A stretch of DNA of 64,000 nt from Nodularia spumigena CCY9414 (GTDB lineage: Bacteria; Cyanobacteriota; Cyanobacteriia; Cyanobacteriales; Nostocaceae), in the NCBI RefSeq assembly GCF_000340565.2, contig NZ_CP007203.1, positions 1,079,366 to 1,143,365 of the forward strand, given 5' to 3'. Of this stretch, positions 1-9,162 are shown one piece after another. The position numbers and the translations under genes were made by a program. Below the pieces are notes generated by a model that had not been told where the DNA came from, made no database searches, and worked only from the letters and a program-made list of their open reading frames with translations. Position 1 is the stretch's first letter; each line of letters starts with the position of its first letter.

Positions 1-233
1 GTACGCTTCAGCTTCAATGGCCCCAAGTCAGTTACATGAATAAAGCCGTTGCGCTCTGGGTCGCCGATATTGACAAAAGCCGCATCTATCCCAGGTAATA
101 CATTTTCTACTACACCTAAATAAACATCACCGATTTGGTGATGACCAGTAGCGACAACAAGTTCTTGTATTTGATCTTCAGAAAAGACAGCAGCAATTTG
201 ATGCTGTTCTGCGATGATAATTTGCTTTGGCAT
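1..233 (-). CDS. rne: Ribonuclease E/G, N-terminal part (cut by window edge)
   Basis: The first 77 codons of a protein starting MPKQIIIAEQ. It continues through a segment reading DVYLGVVENVLPGIDAAFVN and IGDPERNGFIHV, the start of the S1 RNA-binding domain of the RNase E/G family. This endoribonuclease makes the first cuts in mRNA decay and rRNA maturation. The ATG is at 231-233 and is preceded, on the minus strand, by a good GAGGAAA ribosome site 5-6 bases upstream. The catalytic DNase I-like domain lies outside the window. It is the same strand as the radical SAM gene at 974-3628, but the 740-bp gap suggests its own promoter and a long 5' leader. Identification is firm from the N-terminal sequence, although only a small part of the protein is visible. 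Confidence 0.93.
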   Translation of the reverse strand, partial: MPKQIIIAEQHQIAAVFSEDQIQELVVATGHHQIGDVYLGVVENVLPGIDAAFVNIGDPERNGFIHVTDLGPLKLKR

Positions 234-973
234 TCAATTTCCTCAAAAATTGGCAGCACCAGCGAGAGCTATGGAGGTTTGTTATCCCTTTCGCCCCTGC
301 GGCTCCTCAAAAGGCGCTGCTGATCATAAAAATTGTGACTTCTTTGCTCAAAATTAAAGAGCTATTGACTAAAGATTTGCGTTTACACGCTTGATTATTC
401 CAAAACGCCTGCATAAAGTTTTAAGCAAATCAATCAACCCGTCGTCTGTAGTTGATTTTTCATGCCGTACCATTACCACCCAGGGATTAGGCATTCAGCA
501 GTTGTTTAAAAAGCATAGAGGAAGAGTTGCCGACGGAGCCTGTTTTTAAGTTACTAGTTCACAAAGTAGCTATAGAGAGAGTGGGTTATTTAATTTGCCT
601 CACCGTTCGGACTTCGGACTTCGGCATGAGCGCTTAGTCGAACGCTTCACTCAGTTGAACGCTGACGCTCACAGCGAAGCCTTGTCTGGGATACAATCCT
701 AAAAGTCACACTCTCATATACTAGGACAAGCCTTGTGATGAGCTTGTCCTAGTCTCAGCACAAGTCTTCTCTTTCGCTCCCTGATTACCAGGGGAGTGAA
801 CCAGTCCATTTAATGCAGCGCCAGAAAATTCTCTTGATCTGATTCTAACCTAACCTGCTTGAAATCAATTCCCATGATCATGCTCACAGTGGGCAGAACT
901 ACTAGCAAGTTGCCCTATGGCTCTAAGGGCAGCTATGCCCGTAGGGCTTTACACCACGCTCTGCTTTCAGGGA
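234..973. other. Long gap upstream of rne, with local repeats
   Basis: There is no convincing gene. On the minus strand this is the leader and promoter region of rne; cyanobacterial rne genes usually have a long 5' leader. Around 606-625 there is a short direct repeat (CGGACTT twice, then CGGC). Around 912-945 there is an inverted repeat with arms GCCCTA and TAGGGC, close to the 3' end of the radical SAM gene. The short frames on the plus strand have no ribosome sites and no recognisable sequence. Confidence 0.5.
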
Positions 974-3628
974 TTATACCCCTAAAACTAGCTGATTGCG
1001 GTGGATGTGCAAGAGTTGAAATTCTCCTCCTGCGACTATTTCCAGCATAGACAGGATTTGTTCAGGACGCAATAGCACACCATCATGGCGACAACTACCT
1101 AGATAACGCAGAACAGCTGTAGACTCTGCAACAGTGGTATCAGTTTCTACTATTTCTACTAATTCCAGTTCAAACAAGCGCGAGCGCAGATTTACTAATT
1201 GGCTCTTGCCTGATTTGGTTGTTTTTTCCCACCATAGCTCGTCTTTGGCTTTGATTGTATTAATCCAATGTTGCCATTGTGCGGCTGTTACTAATCTATG
1301 TGTTGCCACGGTAATTAAATAATCTGCCGCCTCCATGATTTGGTTAGCTGCTTCAGCTTTTAAATCTATATTAGCAACATTATATATAGGGATGTCTGTG
1401 GGCAGTTCCTTAACTAGTTGTTGCCGGAAAGTTTCAATTTCCACTGGCTGGGTTAACTCAAAATCCACAATTTCGCCACTACTGGTGGCTCCTAAAGCTA
1501 AAGCACTGGCGATCGCAATTCGGGGACTCGGATGAAATCCACCAGTAAAAGCAATTGGTAAGCCTGCTCTGCGGATAACTCGATCAAATAGGCGCATTAA
1601 ATCTAAGTGACTCACTAAAGCCATTGGCCCTTGCTTACCAAACCAGACGCGCAGTCTTTGGATTTTAGCTGTGTTGGGGACAAAATTGCCAGTGAATTCT
1701 GGGATTGCCGGCGGCGAAATCACGATATTATGTCCGAAATCTGTGCCGCAGACACCGCAGTGTGAGCAACCTTCAAAAGAGCAATCTGGTACTATTGCCG
1801 CTTCTAAAGCCAATTGTAAGTCTGACTGGAGCCATTTTTTATCGATGCCGGTGTCAATGTGATCCCAAGGTAGGGGAATATCTAGCGAGTCGGGAGTGGT
1901 CCGTGGTGTGGATAAAGAAGATATTACTTCCTCATCTGGCTCAAATGCCTGCTCCTGGGCTTCAAAAAGATTCCACTCGCCTTTTTCTACCTGTCGGTAT
2001 TTCCAATGTAAATCAGCTTCTGCGATCGCTGTCTCCCAAGCACCAAAAGCCGCATCTAAATTTTCATACCAGGAATCCATACCTGCACCTAATTCCCAGG
2101 CGCGACGGACTACTTTCCCTAAAGAGCGATCGCCTCTGCCCACAAAGTCTTCCATTGCGGAAATGCGGACATCGGTAAAATTGACTTTTACGCCTCTAAT
2201 GCGGCGGAATTCTTGCCTGAGCAGGTTTTGTTTCCGTTTGAACTCTGTCGTCGAAACTGAATGCCACTGAAAAGGCGTATGGGGCTTGGGTGTAAAGTTA
2301 GAAATCGTCAAGTTAAAGTTTAAAGGTTTTCGACCTCTACCCCGACATTCTCGTTGTAGCCAGCTGACTGTTTCTGCAATGCCCACAACATCAGTATCAG
2401 TTTCACCTGGCAAGCCAATCATGAAATACAACTTAATTTTATCCCAACCTTGTTCCCAGGCAGTTTTTACACCTCTGAGTAATTCTTCATTGGTTAAACC
2501 TTTATTTACAATGTCCCGCATTCTTTGGGTGCCAGCTTCTGGTGCAAAGGTCAGCCCACCTTGGCGCGTACCACCCAAAATATTAGCAATATTTTCATCA
2601 AATCTATCTACCCGTTGACTGGGAAGAGTCAGGGAAATATTTTCGTTTTTTAACCGATTTTTGATTTCCATCCCTACTGCTGGTAAGGACAAATAATCAG
2701 AACAGCTCAGGGATAACAGGGAAAACTCATTGTAACCAGTCGCCCGCATTCCGGATTCAATCGCTTCGACCACCTTCTCTGGCTCGACATCCCTAGCTGG
2801 ACGAGTCAGCATTCCTGGTTGACAAAAACGACAACCACGAGTACAACCCCGGCGAATTTCCAGTGTCAGGCGGTCATGCACGGTTTCCACGTAAGGAACT
2901 AACCCAATCGAATAAGCTGGTATTGGGGTTGCTACTCGGCGCAGAATCCGTTTTGGCACATCTGGGTGGGAAGGATGAACTGAGCCATCCCTGGCCATAT
3001 CGTAAAACTGTGGGACATATACCCCTGGTATTTGTGCCAAGTCCAGGAGCAAATTTTCCCGATTCAATTTTGCTCCTTTGCCTTCTGACAAGACTAAACC
3101 AATTTCTGGCAGTAATTCTTCCCCGTCTCCGAGGGCGAAAAAGTCAAAAAAATCGGCGTATGGCTCAGGATTTGATGTTGCTGTCTGTCCCCCGGCAAAA
3201 ATTAACGGGTAGTTACCCTCGGCTCTTTCTTGCCATGTGAGGGGAATTCCCGCCAAATCCAACATTTCCAGGATATTAGTTGCTCCCAGTTCGTAACTGA
3301 GACTAAAACCCAAGATGTCAAATTCTGGGAGCGATCGCTTCGATTCTACGGCAAACAAGGGTGTATTAGTACTCCGCAGTTTAGCCGCCAGGTCAGCACC
3401 TGGGAGATAAGAGCGATCGCACAACTGATGCGGCTGGGCATTCAATATGTTATAGAGAATGATATGCCCCAAGTTGGATGATCCGACTTCATATACTTCT
3501 GGGTAAGTTAACGCCCAGCGTATTGTTGCCGTATCCCAAGGTTTATGTACTGCCAGGCGTTCGTTACCCAAGTAACGCGCTGGCTTTAAAATATCCGGTG
3601 TGATTAATTTTTCAACTGCAACAGCCAC
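974..3628 (-). CDS. Large radical SAM protein (TIGR03960 type) with C-terminal DUF2344 domain
   Basis: An 884-residue protein. The N-terminal ~230 residues resemble a B12-binding-like region. The radical SAM core follows, with the iron-sulfur motif C262-x3-C266-x2-C269 inside RRGCTRGCRFCQPGM. The C-terminal ~230 residues contain a DUF2344 region (LVSHLDLMRLFDRVIRRAGL, then GGFHPSPRIAIASALALG). This fused architecture is the uncharacterised TIGR03960/TIGR03936 family, in which cyanobacterial members often sit next to rne, as here. The reading starts at a GTG (3626-3628) and no closer ATG fits the family N-terminus. Substrate and reaction are unknown; the neighbourhood hints at RNA metabolism, but that is inference. 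Confidence 0.9.
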   Translation of the reverse strand: MAVAVEKLITPDILKPARYLGNERLAVHKPWDTATIRWALTYPEVYEVGSSNLGHIILYNILNAQPHQLCDRSYLPGADLAAKLRSTNTPLFAVESKRSLPEFDILGFSLSYELGATNILEMLDLAGIPLTWQERAEGNYPLIFAGGQTATSNPEPYADFFDFFALGDGEELLPEIGLVLSEGKGAKLNRENLLLDLAQIPGVYVPQFYDMARDGSVHPSHPDVPKRILRRVATPIPAYSIGLVPYVETVHDRLTLEIRRGCTRGCRFCQPGMLTRPARDVEPEKVVEAIESGMRATGYNEFSLLSLSCSDYLSLPAVGMEIKNRLKNENISLTLPSQRVDRFDENIANILGGTRQGGLTFAPEAGTQRMRDIVNKGLTNEELLRGVKTAWEQGWDKIKLYFMIGLPGETDTDVVGIAETVSWLQRECRGRGRKPLNFNLTISNFTPKPHTPFQWHSVSTTEFKRKQNLLRQEFRRIRGVKVNFTDVRISAMEDFVGRGDRSLGKVVRRAWELGAGMDSWYENLDAAFGAWETAIAEADLHWKYRQVEKGEWNLFEAQEQAFEPDEEVISSLSTPRTTPDSLDIPLPWDHIDTGIDKKWLQSDLQLALEAAIVPDCSFEGCSHCGVCGTDFGHNIVISPPAIPEFTGNFVPNTAKIQRLRVWFGKQGPMALVSHLDLMRLFDRVIRRAGLPIAFTGGFHPSPRIAIASALALGATSSGEIVDFELTQPVEIETFRQQLVKELPTDIPIYNVANIDLKAEAANQIMEAADYLITVATHRLVTAAQWQHWINTIKAKDELWWEKTTKSGKSQLVNLRSRLFELELVEIVETDTTVAESTAVLRYLGSCRHDGVLLRPEQILSMLEIVAGGEFQLLHIHRNQLVLGV

Positions 3629-4288
3629 TATGCTATCTTCTAGCTACCTTAATTACAGCTAATCTACTCTAACTTAGCATTGATTTAGGCTTTTCAGTAG
3701 ACTTGATCGCTGCAACTTACAACTCTTTTACACAAATTTACTTTTCTACTCTTGAAACACATTATGTGCTAAGGGATAATTTTAATTTTTAGACGCTGCC
3801 GAACTATTTTGCATATTGACATCCCAATTGAATTAGATTTATTTAGTCTTCAAGCCTATAATCCTTTGAATATAAACTGTTTTTTGTCATATTGTCCCAA
3901 ATTTTTCGGTGTCTTTGCTGAATCTTTATTACTTTCATGGGTCTGTTTAAAGATTGTCATAAATACAGGGTAAAATGTATTGATATATACTTTTTTTACA
4001 GCCTAGTTCCAAAACAATCTACATAGACCGCCATCAATCTGAGAAATTAATCGTAACTTTGCTGACAAAGGTTGCTTGGTTGATAACTCCAGCTAATTTA
4101 GCCAAGTCTCAGATATTGATTCAAAGACCTTATTTTTATGCCGGGTAGGGTTGCACACCAGGGTTCACTACAAATTATTTATCCATTTTTTTAGTGATCT
4201 AAATCACAGAAGTACAGGAATTTAGATCACATTTTATACCAATGTCTATCTTGGATAATTATTATCACATATAATTGGTTTATTATTT
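3629..4288. other. AT-rich intergenic region
   Basis: 660 bp between divergent genes, strongly AT-rich. I see no open frame, strong hairpin or repeat. It must hold the promoters of the radical SAM gene (leftward) and of the 66-residue protein (rightward), but no -10/-35 pair stands out enough to call. Confidence 0.4.
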
Positions 4289-4489
4289 ATGAGAACTAAG
4301 TACGTTATTCGTCAATTGGTAGAAAAAGCGCTTGACATTAAAAAATTAACCCCCGAAATCGAAAATGAAATCAATTCAGAACTGACTCAAATGGGTCACA
4401 TTTCTGATGTTGACTATGAAGCTTTAGAGCTATTAATGGCGGAAATGGATGCTGGTAGAATTAAGCTAGTACCTAGTTGGGGATATTAA
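4289..4489 (+). CDS. Small conserved cyanobacterial protein (66 aa)
   Basis: The product starts MRTKYVIRQLVEKALDIKKL, is predicted to be mainly helical and acidic in the middle, and ends in LVPSWGY. It looks like one of the small conserved proteins of filamentous cyanobacteria; I do not recognise a function. The start is a plain ATG after an AT-rich leader with no clear Shine-Dalgarno sequence. The gene stands alone, upstream of a heptamer repeat array. Codon use and a full-length open frame free of alternative overlapping frames support a real gene. It could be a regulator, given its helical character and size, but nothing in the sequence proves this. Confidence 0.65.
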   Translation: MRTKYVIRQLVEKALDIKKLTPEIENEINSELTQMGHISDVDYEALELLMAEMDAGRIKLVPSWGY

Positions 4490-4629
4490 TCCTGACTTTG
4501 CCACAGGAATTTAATTGTGATTTAAAAGCAATTTTGACCCTAAATAGCAAAATTAAGCCTTAAATATAGATTAACAGCAGTGCTGATGGCAGCCACAATA
4601 TAATTGCTGATACTTTTTTGTGAACTTTA

Positions 4630-4685
4630 GTCATTAGTCATTAGTCATTAGTCATTAGTCATTAGTCATTAGTCATTGGTCATTG
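4630..4685. repeat. Heptamer array (GTCATTA/G), 8 units
   Basis: Eight tandem GTCATT(A/G) units followed by GGGAAG and a CCCCTGTTCCCTGCTCCGGTG tract, up to the 3' end of the gene at 4720. This is the short tandemly repeated repetitive (STRR) type of repeat known from heterocystous cyanobacteria. The same heptamer-plus-CCCTGC composite occurs at 25419 and 37174. Confidence 0.9.
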
Positions 4686-4719
4686 GGAAGTTTGTTTTCC
4701 CCTGTTCCCTGCTCCGGTG

Positions 4720-5070
4720 TTACCCTCTCTTTTCATACGCTTGCCAAATTTGGTGAATGAATTGATTAAATTGCAGTTTAGCGGCTGAGTCAGGTTCGGT
4801 TTTTCGTTCTTTTGCCAAAACTTGGCTCAATAAGGTAATTACTTCTGTATCTAACGCTGGTCGAAATAAATTTACAGGCCAAAGCAAATCTGACGCATCT
4901 CGCATATCAGTCACAAGTGGCGATTCTTCGGTAAAGCTCACAAGGAGCAAGGGACGTACCCAGCACAACTGACGAGAAACCACTACTTGGATGACTTCTG
5001 CAAACAGATTCCTGTCACTATGGTCTAAAGACACAATTTGTCCTGGTTGAAAGTCTAGGCTCATGTTCAC
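4720..5070 (-). CDS. Conserved cyanobacterial hypothetical protein (116 aa)
   Basis: Begins MNMSLDFQPGQIVSLDHSDR and has a beta-rich first half (LFAEVIQVVVSRQLCWVRPL) with a helical C-terminal part. No known catalytic motif is visible. The longest reading starts at GTG (5068-5070); an ATG two codons later (5062-5064) is equally possible. The last codons run close to the CCCTGCTCC repeat that follows the heptamer array. Similar single-copy small proteins occur across cyanobacteria, to my memory, without assigned function. It is probably cytoplasmic, as no signal or membrane segment is present. Confidence 0.65.
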   Translation of the reverse strand: MNMSLDFQPGQIVSLDHSDRNLFAEVIQVVVSRQLCWVRPLLLVSFTEESPLVTDMRDASDLLWPVNLFRPALDTEVITLLSQVLAKERKTEPDSAAKLQFNQFIHQIWQAYEKRG

Positions 5071-5151
5071 GCAGTTCGGGTAACGGCCAGAATTTTTTGC
5101 AGTTTCTTTTATTTTAAAAGCGAGAATGCGCTATCTTGAAACAAAAATACA

Positions 5152-5454
5152 TTAATTTTTTGCACAGCAAGCCCCAAATACTAGATGGATGACGAATACC
5201 CAGGATTTTCTGGTAAGATATTCAATGTCTTGACCACCAATGCCGTAAGCGAAAACCAAGCTGTATAGGTAAGTGTAGCCAGAAAAAAATTTGGGTATTG
5301 GAAGGACTCCTGCCCAGAGAGGGAATGTAAGACCAAAAAAACTATGGAGTTTTTGAGGCTGTTCCCGATGAATTGGGAAGCTCAGACTCCAGCCACAGGC
5401 AAGTCTGAGTAGTTCACGCGAAAGTACTTCAGCACAAAAGCATTCCCCCGCCAT
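5152..5454 (-). CDS. Doubtful open frame (100 aa)
   Basis: An open frame starting MAGECFCAEVLSRELLRLAC in the gap between the 116-aa gene and clpS. It has hydrophobic and aromatic stretches in the second half (GYTYLYSLVFAYGIGG) and five cysteines. There is no ribosome site before the ATG, and the composition is unlike the neighbouring genes. I do not recognise it. It may be a chance frame in the clpS promoter region, and is listed only because it fills a 485-bp gap. Confidence 0.2.
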   Translation of the reverse strand: MAGECFCAEVLSRELLRLACGWSLSFPIHREQPQKLHSFFGLTFPLWAGVLPIPKFFSGYTYLYSLVFAYGIGGQDIEYLTRKSWVFVIHLVFGACCAKN

Positions 5455-5555
5455 CAGGTTTGTATGGGAATGTTATAGCATAAGTAAATAACTGTTAAGT
5501 AAATGCTTAACAGTTATTCGGTTGAAGTAAATTATCGAAGAAAGAGCAAAGAGCC

Positions 5556-5837
5556 GTGTCAGTCGAAACTATTGAAAAGCCTTCTACGTCGCGCAAGCTC
5601 GCGCCTCGGTATCGAGTTTTGCTCCATAATGACGACTACAATTCAATGGAGCATGTGGTACAGTCATTAATAACCACAGTACCGAGCTTAACTCAGCCCC
5701 AAGCTGTGAGTATTATGATGGAAGCCCATACTAATGGTATGGCTTTAGTCATTACTTGCGCTCAAGAACACGCTGAGTTTTATTGCGAAACATTAAAAAG
5801 TCATGGTTTAAGCAGCACAATTGAACCTGATGAATAA
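5556..5837 (+). CDS. clpS: ClpS, adaptor of the Clp protease
   Basis: 93 residues with the family core RYRVLLHNDDYNSMEHVVQS, which forms the N-degron pocket, followed by MMEAHTNGMALVITCAQEHA. ClpS binds N-degron substrates and the N-domain of ClpC/ClpA and delivers substrates to ClpP. The N-terminal tail (MSVETIEKPSTSRKLAP) is the flexible extension needed for delivery. Translation starts at GTG (5556-5558). The CPBP membrane protease gene follows 80 bp downstream on the same strand and could be co-transcribed. Length and motifs are full and normal. Cyanobacteria often have two ClpS copies; I cannot say which one this is. Confidence 0.95.
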   Translation: MSVETIEKPSTSRKLAPRYRVLLHNDDYNSMEHVVQSLITTVPSLTQPQAVSIMMEAHTNGMALVITCAQEHAEFYCETLKSHGLSSTIEPDE

Positions 5838-5917
5838 ATAAAAATATTGTCTAGTAAAGGAAGACAAGACAAAAATATTGCCTATGTCTTTGATTTTGTC
5901 CTCTTCCTCAATTTAGC

Positions 5918-6739
5918 ATGAAAATAAACCTCATTCGTTTAGCCCAACGCCCTGTCCCCATCAGGCTGGGCTATTTTGTGTCAACTTTATTGCTGCTATG
6001 GCTACCCTTTGCTATACCAATTTACTTATTAGTCAGTGATTCTAATTCAGAAAGTATCTTGACAATGGTGCTGTTATATGCAGAGTTTATTTTTCTCTTG
6101 CAGCTATGGGGGAAAAATGTCTATCAGCAACCCCAAATATTCAAGCAGTATGGCTTAGAAATCACGCAGATAAACGCTGTGGATTTGTTGAGTGGTTTAG
6201 CTACTGGGATAATTAGCATTCTTGTAGTGTTTGGGCTACAAGGTTTCTTCGGTTGGCTGGTGTGGCAACAACCGCAGGTTTTTTTGCCTAAAATAATTTT
6301 AGAGGGTTTAATTGTCTCTTTGGCTATCGGGTTTGCTGAAGAGTTGTTATTTCGAGGTTGGTTACTGGATGAGTTGCAACGTGATTACAGTCGAAGTGTG
6401 GCACTTTGGATAAATGCTGTCGCCTTTGCTGTATTACATTTTATTAAGCCTTTGGAGGCAATTATTCACACATTACCACAATTCCCGGCTTTAGTGCTGC
6501 TGGGGTTGACGCAGGTATGGGCAAAGCGCTGGCGTAGGGGACGCTTAGGTTTACCGATAGGTTTGCATGGTGGTTTAGTTTGGGGCTACTATATCATTAA
6601 TGTTGGGCAATTAATTGAATATTCTGGTCAAGTTCCTGATTGGATAACTGGTGTAAATCAGAATCCTTTACAAGGAGTTATGGGGGTAGTGTTTATGGGT
6701 ATATTGGCTTTGTGGATGCGGTGGCAAGCAATAGCTTAA
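5918..6739 (+). CDS. CPBP-family intramembrane glutamic endopeptidase
   Basis: 273 residues with about seven or eight hydrophobic segments. Motif 1 is E141-E142-x3-R146 in EELLFRGWLL. Motif 2 contains H174 (AVLHFIKP) and motif 3 lies in GLPIGLHGGLVWG. These are the membrane-buried catalytic residues of the CPBP/Rce1 (Abi) family, which includes CAAX-prenyl proteases and bacteriocin self-immunity proteins. The substrate is unknown; several cyanobacterial members are thought to process membrane proteins. It follows clpS in the same direction, which suggests a protein-turnover pair, though this is only positional evidence. Confidence 0.88.
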   Translation: MKINLIRLAQRPVPIRLGYFVSTLLLLWLPFAIPIYLLVSDSNSESILTMVLLYAEFIFLLQLWGKNVYQQPQIFKQYGLEITQINAVDLLSGLATGIISILVVFGLQGFFGWLVWQQPQVFLPKIILEGLIVSLAIGFAEELLFRGWLLDELQRDYSRSVALWINAVAFAVLHFIKPLEAIIHTLPQFPALVLLGLTQVWAKRWRRGRLGLPIGLHGGLVWGYYIINVGQLIEYSGQVPDWITGVNQNPLQGVMGVVFMGILALWMRWQAIA

Positions 6740-6758
6740 TATTGCTGTTCAGCAGGTG

Positions 6759-7394
6759 CTAAACTTTTGCAATTACTGTACCCACCAAACACGCTTTATC
6801 TAAATTCACTCCGTTCAAATTTGCGCCTTCTAACTCTGCACAGAGTAGATTTGCGCCGCTAAAGTTCGCCCCCGCTAAATTTGCCCCACGTAAGTCCGCT
6901 TCTTCTAAATTGGCTTCACTTAATAAAGCCCCTTGCAAATCGGCGCGACTCAAGTCCGCACCTTTGAGATTTGCTCCTGTGAGGTTTGCACCGCGTAAGT
7001 CAGCACTGCGTAAGTCAACACCTTGTAAGTTGACGTTCATTAAATTTGCACCACTCAAGAAAGCGCCAGCCAAAGATACATCGCTGAGTTTAGCCCCCAT
7101 CAAGTTAGCGCCACGCAAATTACTACCGCGTAAGTCAGCACTTGTTAAGTCTGCTTGCATTAAGTTCGCTCCCATGAGGTTCGCCCGCAAGTCAGTTTTT
7201 TGCAGGTTTGCACCCATTAAGTTTGCGCCCTCAAAATGCCCGCCTTCGAGTTTGCAACCGATAAAATTAGTACCGACAAGGGTAGCGCCTGCAAGATTTA
7301 TCCGGCTTAAATCCAGTTGAGAAAGTTCCTCATCTTCTAAATTTGCGCCGGGGAGTTGTTTGAGTTGTCCTGATTTAATGGCTTCAATATTCAT
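6759..7394 (-). CDS. Pentapeptide-repeat protein
   Basis: 211 residues. From about residue 35 almost every block of five fits A(D/N)LxG/x (GANLMGANLQKTDLRANLMG), giving roughly 30 consecutive repeats. Such proteins fold as a right-handed quadrilateral beta-helix. One register slip appears at KTDLRANLMG, where a repeat is shortened. There is no signal peptide or membrane segment, so it is probably cytoplasmic. Cyanobacteria have many of these; the function of most is unknown, and DNA-gyrase protection is known only for a different subgroup. The gene converges on the CPBP gene with a 19-bp gap. Confidence 0.9.
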   Translation of the reverse strand: MNIEAIKSGQLKQLPGANLEDEELSQLDLSRINLAGATLVGTNFIGCKLEGGHFEGANLMGANLQKTDLRANLMGANLMQADLTSADLRGSNLRGANLMGAKLSDVSLAGAFLSGANLMNVNLQGVDLRSADLRGANLTGANLKGADLSRADLQGALLSEANLEEADLRGANLAGANFSGANLLCAELEGANLNGVNLDKACLVGTVIAKV

Positions 7395-7451
7395 GTGGGT
7401 AATTCGTAATTCGTAATGAGGAATTCGTAATGAGGAATTTTAATAATTCCA

Positions 7452-7555
7452 GGTGGGTTACGCTGTCGCTAACCCACCCTACTGGACTGACAAGCCTAAA
7501 ATAGTGCATTAGTTTAGAGGTAAAAAACGCCGATAAACGCCGATAAACGCCGATG
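7452..7555. repeat. Small dispersed palindrome and 10-bp tandem repeat
   Basis: 7452-7478 is an inverted repeat with arms GGTGGGTTA and TAACCCACC. The same palindrome recurs at 31859-31884, so it is a dispersed element. At about 7524-7555 the decamer AAACGCCGAT is repeated three times. Both lie in the 246-bp gap between the pentapeptide gene and the DICT gene. Upstream, 7400-7440 holds AATTCGTAAT/GAGG repeats. Confidence 0.75.
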
Positions 7556-7640
7556 AAAGGGACTTTGGCTAATGCAACATTTTAAGCTTGTCACGCCACT
7601 ACGCTTAATTTATATTTTTTCATTTGGTTATTTGGTTATG

Positions 7641-9029
7641 CTATTTATGTTGTGCTGTACTTGTTTTGCTGTAGCTATCCCATTGAGAGTCAAGGAGCCA
7701 TACGCCGGTGCTGAGTTTAGGTGACATTAGAGGTAAGTCTAGCCCTTGCTGTAATCCCATAACTAATAAAGCTAGAGCATCTACGAGTTTGGGGTCAAAG
7801 CGGGTTGACTGTTGTTGTCTGCATTCATCTAAAGCTTGAGCAAATATTTCTTGGCGAGTTTTCTGGGATGATTTTATGTTGTTGACTCGCCATTGAAAAT
7901 CCGCAACTAAGGCTAAAATTCTCGATTCTAAGGGAATTTCATCCCCAGTTAAACTTGCTGGTTCTCCTGTACCATTCCACCATTCGCTTTGGTGGGTGAT
8001 AATTTGGGCAATTGCCCGCAGTCTGGGCATGGTTCGTAATACTTGCGCTCCTGGTACGAGGGGACAAGTTAAGGGACAACTGGGGGCTTGTTCCTGGTAG
8101 CGGGTGGATGTACCGGGAGTCAGGACGCTTTCGGCTTTTTGCAGTGGGTCTATACGATGTAAAAAACCTGCTAGTCGCAATCGCTTAATTTGCCATGCAG
8201 GTAGTTCTAAAAGCTGCCCCATCATCTCACAAAGTGCTACTACTTCTGTGGCGGCCATGGGATTGTTGACATCTGCCATATCCATCAATTGCGCCATCCG
8301 CAAAAATGCCTGGATTTCGTTAGAAACCAAGTTGCGGTCTAATGCTTGTTGACGCAGGGCTGTGGGGATGGCTAAATTATTCTGCTCTGTCTGGAGGTAA
8401 TCGACGACGCGAGAAACAACTGCACTGAAATGTTCTGGTGTTGCTATACTTGACTTTATGGCATTTTTATGATTTGCCAGTTTTTGTGATAGTTCGGGAT
8501 TGTATTTTTGGATGTGAGCGATCGCTAACTTGGCCGTTTCTTGCACTAACTCTGGTTCAAATGTCCATAAGCCATAAAATTTCCGCTCTACATCTGAAGC
8601 TGGTATTCCACCTGCACCATAATCAGCTTCTGATAACTCTTGACAAAGTACCATAGCTGTGTATTCAGGCGATAAGATAATTAAGTGCCACTCCTGCGCC
8701 ACTGGATCATTTGAATCTAATGCCACTAAATCCACGTTAGGCAGTTGGCTGGTAGGATGTTCTGCAAAGCTAGCATCCGATGTTGCCATGATCACAATTT
8801 GGCGACTACACTTAGCGATATCTGCGTATCTTTCGGCTTCTTGCAGATACCATTTACCCTGTTGAAAGGCTGTAATTACTAAGGGTGTACCATCTTGAGT
8901 TAAAATATGATCTTCTAGCGCATGACACAGAGAAACTAAAGTATTTTTGTAGTAAACCCCAAATCGAATTGGTCTAGTAGTATTACGGTGTGCTTTTTCC
9001 AGTTTTTGTAGTATTGAACCTTCTAACAT
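7641..9029 (-). CDS. DICT-domain sensor protein with HD-like C-terminal domain
   Basis: 462 residues. The first ~190 match the DICT sensory domain pattern (RPIRFGVYYKNTLVSLCHAL, later WHLIILSPEYTAMVLCQEL and FYGLWTFEPELV), which in cyanobacteria is linked to light signalling. Residues ~220-430 form a helical HD/HD-GYP-like region (LRLAGFLHRIDPLQ, ITHQSEWWNGTGEP, ILALVADFQWRV). The usual HD metal ligands look partly degraded, so phosphodiesterase activity is uncertain. There is no DNA-binding or kinase domain, so it may act as a scaffold or phosphohydrolase. The gene stands alone. The domain call is fairly sure, the role is not. Confidence 0.78.
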   Translation of the reverse strand: MLEGSILQKLEKAHRNTTRPIRFGVYYKNTLVSLCHALEDHILTQDGTPLVITAFQQGKWYLQEAERYADIAKCSRQIVIMATSDASFAEHPTSQLPNVDLVALDSNDPVAQEWHLIILSPEYTAMVLCQELSEADYGAGGIPASDVERKFYGLWTFEPELVQETAKLAIAHIQKYNPELSQKLANHKNAIKSSIATPEHFSAVVSRVVDYLQTEQNNLAIPTALRQQALDRNLVSNEIQAFLRMAQLMDMADVNNPMAATEVVALCEMMGQLLELPAWQIKRLRLAGFLHRIDPLQKAESVLTPGTSTRYQEQAPSCPLTCPLVPGAQVLRTMPRLRAIAQIITHQSEWWNGTGEPASLTGDEIPLESRILALVADFQWRVNNIKSSQKTRQEIFAQALDECRQQQSTRFDPKLVDALALLVMGLQQGLDLPLMSPKLSTGVWLLDSQWDSYSKTSTAQHK

Positions 9030-9099
9030 GGGCTTTCATTATTCGTAATTTGTTAAGGATTAGAGACTAGAGGAGAAGAGGGATACAGGAGATGATTGT

Positions 9100-9152
9100 G
9101 ACTAGCCCAAAAATTTCCCCCTGCTCCCTGCTCCGGTGCTTCTTCTCCCCAG
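9100..9152. repeat. CCCTGCTCC-type repeat tract
   Basis: A short tract CCCCCTGCTCCCTGCTCCGG followed by CTTCTCCCC, directly after the stop codon side of the radical SAM gene at 9163. It is the C-rich half of the composite repeat found at 4698, 25500 and, greatly expanded, at 37266-38240, but without a heptamer array. Confidence 0.7.
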
Positions 9153-9162
9153 TCCCTGTGTG

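Noticed and set aside
1705..2178. Plus-strand frames opposite the radical SAM gene
   Set aside because: Antisense shadows of a clear 884-residue protein.
6910..7320. 136-codon plus-strand frame (K/A/P-rich)
   Set aside because: It is the complement of the pentapeptide-repeat gene; the repeat pattern keeps the other strand open.
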